Assembly (NCBI GenBank): GCA_904420185.1
Contig: CAJFUJ010000006.1
Span: 1-42,047 of the forward strand
DNA: 42,047 nucleotides
Direction of reading: 5' to 3'
DNA from: an uncultured Butyricicoccus sp.
Lineage (GTDB): Bacteria > Bacillota > Clostridia > Oscillospirales > Butyricicoccaceae
Shown here: positions 39,482 to 42,047 of the stretch, piece by piece
Layout: each line of letters opens with the position of its first letter
How positions within the stretch are numbered: the stretch's first letter is position 1
Translations under genes and position numbers: made by a program
The notes under the pieces: model-generated
What the model saw: only the letters and a program-made list of their open reading frames with translations
What the model was told of the DNA's origin: nothing
Database searches by the model: none

Positions 39482-39526
39482 CAAAAATGCCGTTTTTAGA
39501 CGCTTCTTTGCATCCAAAACCGGCAT
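39482..39526 (-). terminator. expression-platform terminator of cobalamin riboswitch
   Basis: A 17-bp stem with one mismatch and a six-base loop (arms roughly 39510-39526 and 39487-39503) is followed on the minus strand by TTTTTGTATTT. It lies between aptamer and cbiD, so B12 binding most likely ends transcription before the operon. Confidence 0.85.
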
Positions 39527-39599
39527 AACTACGCAAATTGCCCCCAAAAGGGAGCCCTGCACACCGGTCATCACTCGTAACCGTAGGCACGTTTCCCAA

Positions 39600-39779
39600 G
39601 AGGGCAGGTCTTCTGACTTCGGTGTCTGCATCCGGCGCGGCCTTCCCGGGCGGGGGCCCAGTGGCGCGCGTGCGCCGGACTCTTCCGTTACAGCGGCGGG
39701 ACCGTAGGGGATTTGCACCCCTTTCCCTAGGCAGCGGCCCCAGGGCCGCAGCGTTCCGCTCTTGGCTTTTCTTTGAAAC
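39600..39779 (-). promoter_or_regulatory. cobalamin riboswitch
   Basis: On the minus strand the leader has the conserved elements of the cobalamin aptamer in order: a GGTGCAAATCCCC segment near 39704-39716, CCCGCCGCTGTAACGG near 39686-39702, the GCCACTG B12 box at 39658-39664, and the end motif AAGTCAGAAGACCTGCC near 39604-39620. It starts about seven bases after a consensus promoter. It controls the whole operon, including the five genes for tetrapyrrole precursors. Confidence 0.95.
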
Positions 39780-39785
39780 ATCTTT

Positions 39786-39814
39786 ATTGTACTCGAATTC
39801 CACCCCTCTGTCAA
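39786..39814 (-). promoter_or_regulatory. promoter of cobalamin operon
   Basis: Minus-strand TTGACA (39809-39814), 17 bases, TACAAT (39786-39791): a near-consensus sigma-A promoter placing the transcript start at the 5' edge of the riboswitch. Confidence 0.92.
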
Positions 39815-39920
39815 TCCTGCAAAGCGGCTGGGCATTGCTGCGGGTGCACCCAGCCGCTTTTGCCAGCATAGGCTGGCTATGGCGGGCGCGGAAAAAAAGC
39901 CAGCCGGCTGATTTTCCGGT

Positions 39921-39949
39921 TTGACGGACGGCGCGCGCTGTGATATACT
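39921..39949 (+). promoter_or_regulatory. promoter of ZIP transporter gene
   Basis: TTGACG (39921-39926), 17 bases, TATACT (39944-39949), about 38 bases before the start codon; divergent to the cobalamin promoter. Confidence 0.85.
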
Positions 39950-39987
39950 ATGAGTTAGCATAGGTTAACTTTCTGAAGGAGGCTTCC

Positions 39988-40764
39988 ATGCACGATTACG
40001 CGCTGGCATTTCTGCTGACCCTCATCGCCGGGATGAGCACCGGCATTGGCAGCTTAATTGCCTTTCTCAGCCGGCACACCGACCGGCGGTTTCTGACCAT
40101 CAGCCTGGGCTTTTCGGCCGGGGTGATGGTGTATGTATCCATGGTGGAGATCTTCTCCCAAGCCAAGGAGGCGCTGGCCGGGGCGCTCGGCCTGTGGGGC
40201 GGCAGCTGGGCGGCAGCGCTGGCCTTTTTTGGCGGCATCGGGCTGATCGCACTGATTGGGCGGTGCTTCCCCGAAAACAGCGCCCCGCTGCCCGAGGGCG
40301 GCGGGAATGCAGGCGGGCTGCTGCGCACCGGCCTGCTGACCGCCTCGGCCATTGCGGTACACAACTTCCCCGAAGGGCTGGCGACCTTTGTCTCGGCCCT
40401 GCAAGAGCCGGGCATTGCCATCCCGATTGTTGTGGCCATCGCCATCCACAACATCCCCGAGGGCATCGCGGTTTCCACCCCCATCTACCAGGCCACCGGC
40501 TCCAAAAAGAAGGCGTTTTGGTTTTCCTTCCTGTCCGGGCTGGCCGAACCGGCTGGGGCGCTCATCGGCTGGGCGCTGCTGCTGCCGGTTTTGAACCAGG
40601 CGGTGTTCGGCGTACTGCTGGCCGCTGTGGCCGGGATCATGGTGTTTATCTCGATCGACGAGCTGCTGCCGGCCGCGCGCGACTGTGGGGCGCACCATCT
40701 GTCCATCGCCGGATTTGTGGGCGGCATGGGGGTGATGGCGTTCAGCCTGCTGCTGTTTCTCTGA
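39988..40764 (+). CDS. zupT: ZIP-family metal transporter (ZupT/GufA type)
   Basis: A 258-residue membrane protein with about eight spans. The two metal-binding motifs of the family, HNFPEG (125-130) and HNIPEG (154-159), are present in adjacent helices. ZupT-type ZIPs import Zn(II) and, less specifically, Fe, Mn and Co. AAGGAGG precedes the ATG. Placed divergently next to the cobalamin promoter, it could bring in cobalt, but it has no riboswitch of its own and cobalt uptake is only a guess. Single-gene unit, convergent with dut. Confidence 0.92.
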   Translation: MHDYALAFLLTLIAGMSTGIGSLIAFLSRHTDRRFLTISLGFSAGVMVYVSMVEIFSQAKEALAGALGLWGGSWAAALAFFGGIGLIALIGRCFPENSAPLPEGGGNAGGLLRTGLLTASAIAVHNFPEGLATFVSALQEPGIAIPIVVAIAIHNIPEGIAVSTPIYQATGSKKKAFWFSFLSGLAEPAGALIGWALLLPVLNQAVFGVLLAAVAGIMVFISIDELLPAARDCGAHHLSIAGFVGGMGVMAFSLLLFL

Positions 40765-40781
40765 GGCGGCCGTGCAAGCGG

Positions 40782-41213
40782 TCAGCGCACGCCGGTGCTG
40801 CCGTGGCCGCCGCGGTCGGGGCCGGTCAGGGCGGGCACCTCGGTGAAGGTCAGGGTGGGCTGGTGGGCCATGAGCCGGAACTGGCAGATGCGGTCGCCCG
40901 CGTGGATGACCGTGTCGCGCACGGCGTAGGCGGGCATGAACCACTGGTCGTTGTCGCCGCAGTAGCTCTCATCGACGATGCCCATGCCGTTGGTCTGCAA
41001 GATGCCGAAATTCTTAAAGGTCGAGCTGCGCGGCACGATGTGGGCCTCATACCCTTCTGGCAGCTGCATGGCCACCCCCAGCGGGATGAGGGCGAATTCC
41101 CCGGCCGAAAGGCGTACCTCCTTGGCCGCGCGCAGGTCGATCCAATCGGACTTGCCGCCGATGGCTTGCAGCCGCTCGATCTCTTCGGAAAAATATTTGA
41201 CTTGGATGTTCAT
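40782..41213 (-). CDS. dut: dUTP diphosphatase
   Basis: A 143-residue trimeric dUTPase that removes dUTP and makes dUMP for thymidylate synthesis. All five motifs can be found: SDWIDLRAA (22-30), PRSST (61-65), [13 protein letters not shown] (75-87), [10 protein letters not shown] (104-113) and the C-terminal RGGHGSTG. Motif 5 has one residue more between the glycines than the usual RG-x-GSTG. Start ATG 41213 after GGGAGG. Probably a cellular copy, as no phage genes surround it. Confidence 0.93.
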   Translation of the reverse strand: MNIQVKYFSEEIERLQAIGGKSDWIDLRAAKEVRLSAGEFALIPLGVAMQLPEGYEAHIVPRSSTFKNFGILQTNGMGIVDESYCGDNDQWFMPAYAVRDTVIHAGDRICQFRLMAHQPTLTFTEVPALTGPDRGGHGSTGVR

Positions 41214-41251
41214 ACGTTCCTCCCATTGGGCGTTGGCCCTTGTTTGTTTCC

Positions 41252-41257
41252 ATCATA
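41252..41257 (-). promoter_or_regulatory. extended -10 promoter of dut
   Basis: Minus-strand TGCTATGAT gives an extended -10 (hexamer at 41252-41257) about 39 bases before the dut start; no -35 is evident. Confidence 0.4.
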
Positions 41258-41351
41258 GCACGCCCACTGCCCGGCCAGCTATCCGCAATGTTTTACAAAT
41301 CCGTCGGCTTTTCTACGGCCATTCTCGTAAATATTCCTGTTCCTGCACCGG

Positions 41352-41380
41352 TTGACATCGTCCATATGGGCTCTTATAAT
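41352..41380 (+). promoter_or_regulatory. consensus promoter of nitroreductase gene
   Basis: TTGACA (41352-41357), 17 bases, TATAAT (41375-41380): a perfect sigma-A consensus, so strong constitutive expression is expected. Confidence 0.93.
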
Positions 41381-41423
41381 GGAAGCCAGTACGCATTTCA
41401 TACCCTTATAGGAGGAAAAACCC

Positions 41424-41957
41424 ATGGACACCCAAACCTGTATTTTGAGCCGCCGCAGCATCCGCGCCTTCACCGGCCAGCCGGTCAGCCACGAGACCCT
41501 GGAAAAGATCATCTCCCTGGCCGCCTATGCGCCCAGCTGGAAGAACACCCAGATCTCCCGCTATATCGCCATCGAGAACCCCGAAACCCTCAAGGAGATC
41601 TGCGAGCGCTACGCCCCGTTCAACGCCCGCATCATCGGCGGCTGCAAGACCCTCATCGCCCAAACGTTCGTCAAGAGCCGCTCGGGCTTTGAACGCGACG
41701 GCTCCTACTCGACCGACCGCGAAGGCGGCTGGCAGTATTACGACTGCGGCATCGCCGCCCAAACCCTGTGCCTGGCCGCGCGCGACTGCGGCGTCGGCTC
41801 GGTCATCATGGGCGTGTTCGACCGCGAGGGCCTGGAAAAGTTCCTCGGCGTGCCTGAGGACCAGGAGCTCATGGCCCTCATCGCCCTCGGCTACCCCGAA
41901 GGCGACGCCCTCGCCCCCAAACGCAAAGACGTCAGCACCTTGTTGCAGTACTGCTGA
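41424..41957 (+). CDS. nitroreductase-family flavoprotein
   Basis: A 177-residue FMN-binding protein of the nitroreductase fold. The N-terminus SRRSIRAFTGQPV and AAYAPSWKNTQISRYIAI are the usual flavin-binding start; YYDCGIAAQTLCLAARDCGVGSVIMG is the central helix block; IALGYPEGD closes the family pattern. AGGAGG precedes ATG 41424. Substrates of such short enzymes range from quinones to nitro compounds, and the group also includes BluB, but the BluB-specific pattern is not apparent. Driven by a perfect consensus promoter and followed directly by the terminal hairpin repeat. Confidence 0.88.
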   Translation: MDTQTCILSRRSIRAFTGQPVSHETLEKIISLAAYAPSWKNTQISRYIAIENPETLKEICERYAPFNARIIGGCKTLIAQTFVKSRSGFERDGSYSTDREGGWQYYDCGIAAQTLCLAARDCGVGSVIMGVFDREGLEKFLGVPEDQELMALIALGYPEGDALAPKRKDVSTLLQYC

Positions 41958-41962
41958 CCCTT

Positions 41963-42047
41963 CGCGGGGGCCAGCCCCCGCACCCCCGGCGGGGCTCTGC
42001 CCCTGCACCCCGCCGTCGCGGGGGCCAGCCCCTGCACCCCCGGCGGG
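41963..42047. repeat. hairpin-string repeat, copy 4 (cut by window end)
   Basis: Bases 41963-42013 equal the reverse complement of 142-191. The GCGGGGG/CCCCCGC hairpin is repeated in a slightly altered form near 42016-42034. It follows the nitroreductase stop by five bases and runs off the window. Confidence 0.85.

Noticed and set aside
40782-41213. Prophage remnant suggested by dUTPase
   Set aside because: No integrase, structural or lysis genes and no attachment repeats are seen; dut is a normal housekeeping gene.
41424-41957. BluB (dimethylbenzimidazole synthase) as identity of the nitroreductase
   Set aside because: It is short, lies outside the cobalamin operon with a constitutive promoter, and shows only general nitroreductase motifs.

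Overview
The window looks like a 42-kb piece of the chromosome of a GC-rich, strictly anaerobic, probably spore-forming Clostridia-type Firmicute; an Oscillospirales-like gut organism is my best guess. The reasons are AGGAGG-type ribosome binding sites, sigma-A promoters (TTGACA-17-TATAAT) in a GC-rich background, a CwlD-like amidase, a BhmT-MetF fusion (YitJ type), a giant activase of the 2-hydroxyacyl-CoA dehydratase family, and the anaerobic (early cobalt insertion, CbiK/CbiG/CbiD) route to cobalamin. Both ends of the window lie inside the same family of GC-rich hairpin repeats, so it may be a whole draft contig broken at repeats.

Layout. 1-191: hairpin repeat. 192-1438: a 55-residue Pro-rich small gene translationally coupled to a SunS-like glycosyltransferase with TPRs. 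1810-2729: an OmpR-type response regulator and a histidine kinase gene reduced to 81 codons by an apparent in-frame internal deletion. 2836-5736: cwlD-like amidase, radA and a nitrilase-family amidohydrolase in one operon. 5838-7075: two more hairpin-repeat copies around an unrecognised membrane protein. 7076-7549: a two-CBS-domain protein. 7744-12541: a methionine operon (MetH activation protein, cobalamin-dependent MetH core, YitJ). 12639-16863: a two-gene ATP-driven electron activase ('archerase') and dehydratase-like partner. 17270-18295: an orphan sugar-type ABC binding lipoprotein. 18564-18640: tRNA-Arg(CCG).

18692-39455 is one minus-strand operon of 22 genes transcribed from a consensus promoter through a cobalamin riboswitch and a terminator. 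It holds cbiD, cbiL, cbiF, cbiG, hemA, cbiH, cbiJ-sirC (fused), hemC, cobA-hemD (fused), hemB, hemL, cbiA, cobT, cobU, cobS, a short second cobU-like gene, cobD, cbiP, the corrinoid adenosyltransferase, cbiC, cbiK and a DUF169 gene. Most neighbouring genes share a 4-bp ATGA, GTGA or TTGA stop/start overlap. Together they run from glutamyl-tRNA through 5-aminolevulinate and uroporphyrinogen III to adenosylcobalamin, except that no cbiE, cbiT or cbiB is present in the window.

After the riboswitch, on the plus strand or divergent, come a ZIP-family metal transporter, dUTPase (minus strand) and a small nitroreductase, then the terminal repeat. The functional theme is making cobalamin and using it: the tetrapyrrole operon supplies the cofactor, the MetH operon consumes it, and the neighbouring archerase could plausibly supply low-potential electrons to reactivate oxidised corrinoid. 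That last link is inference.
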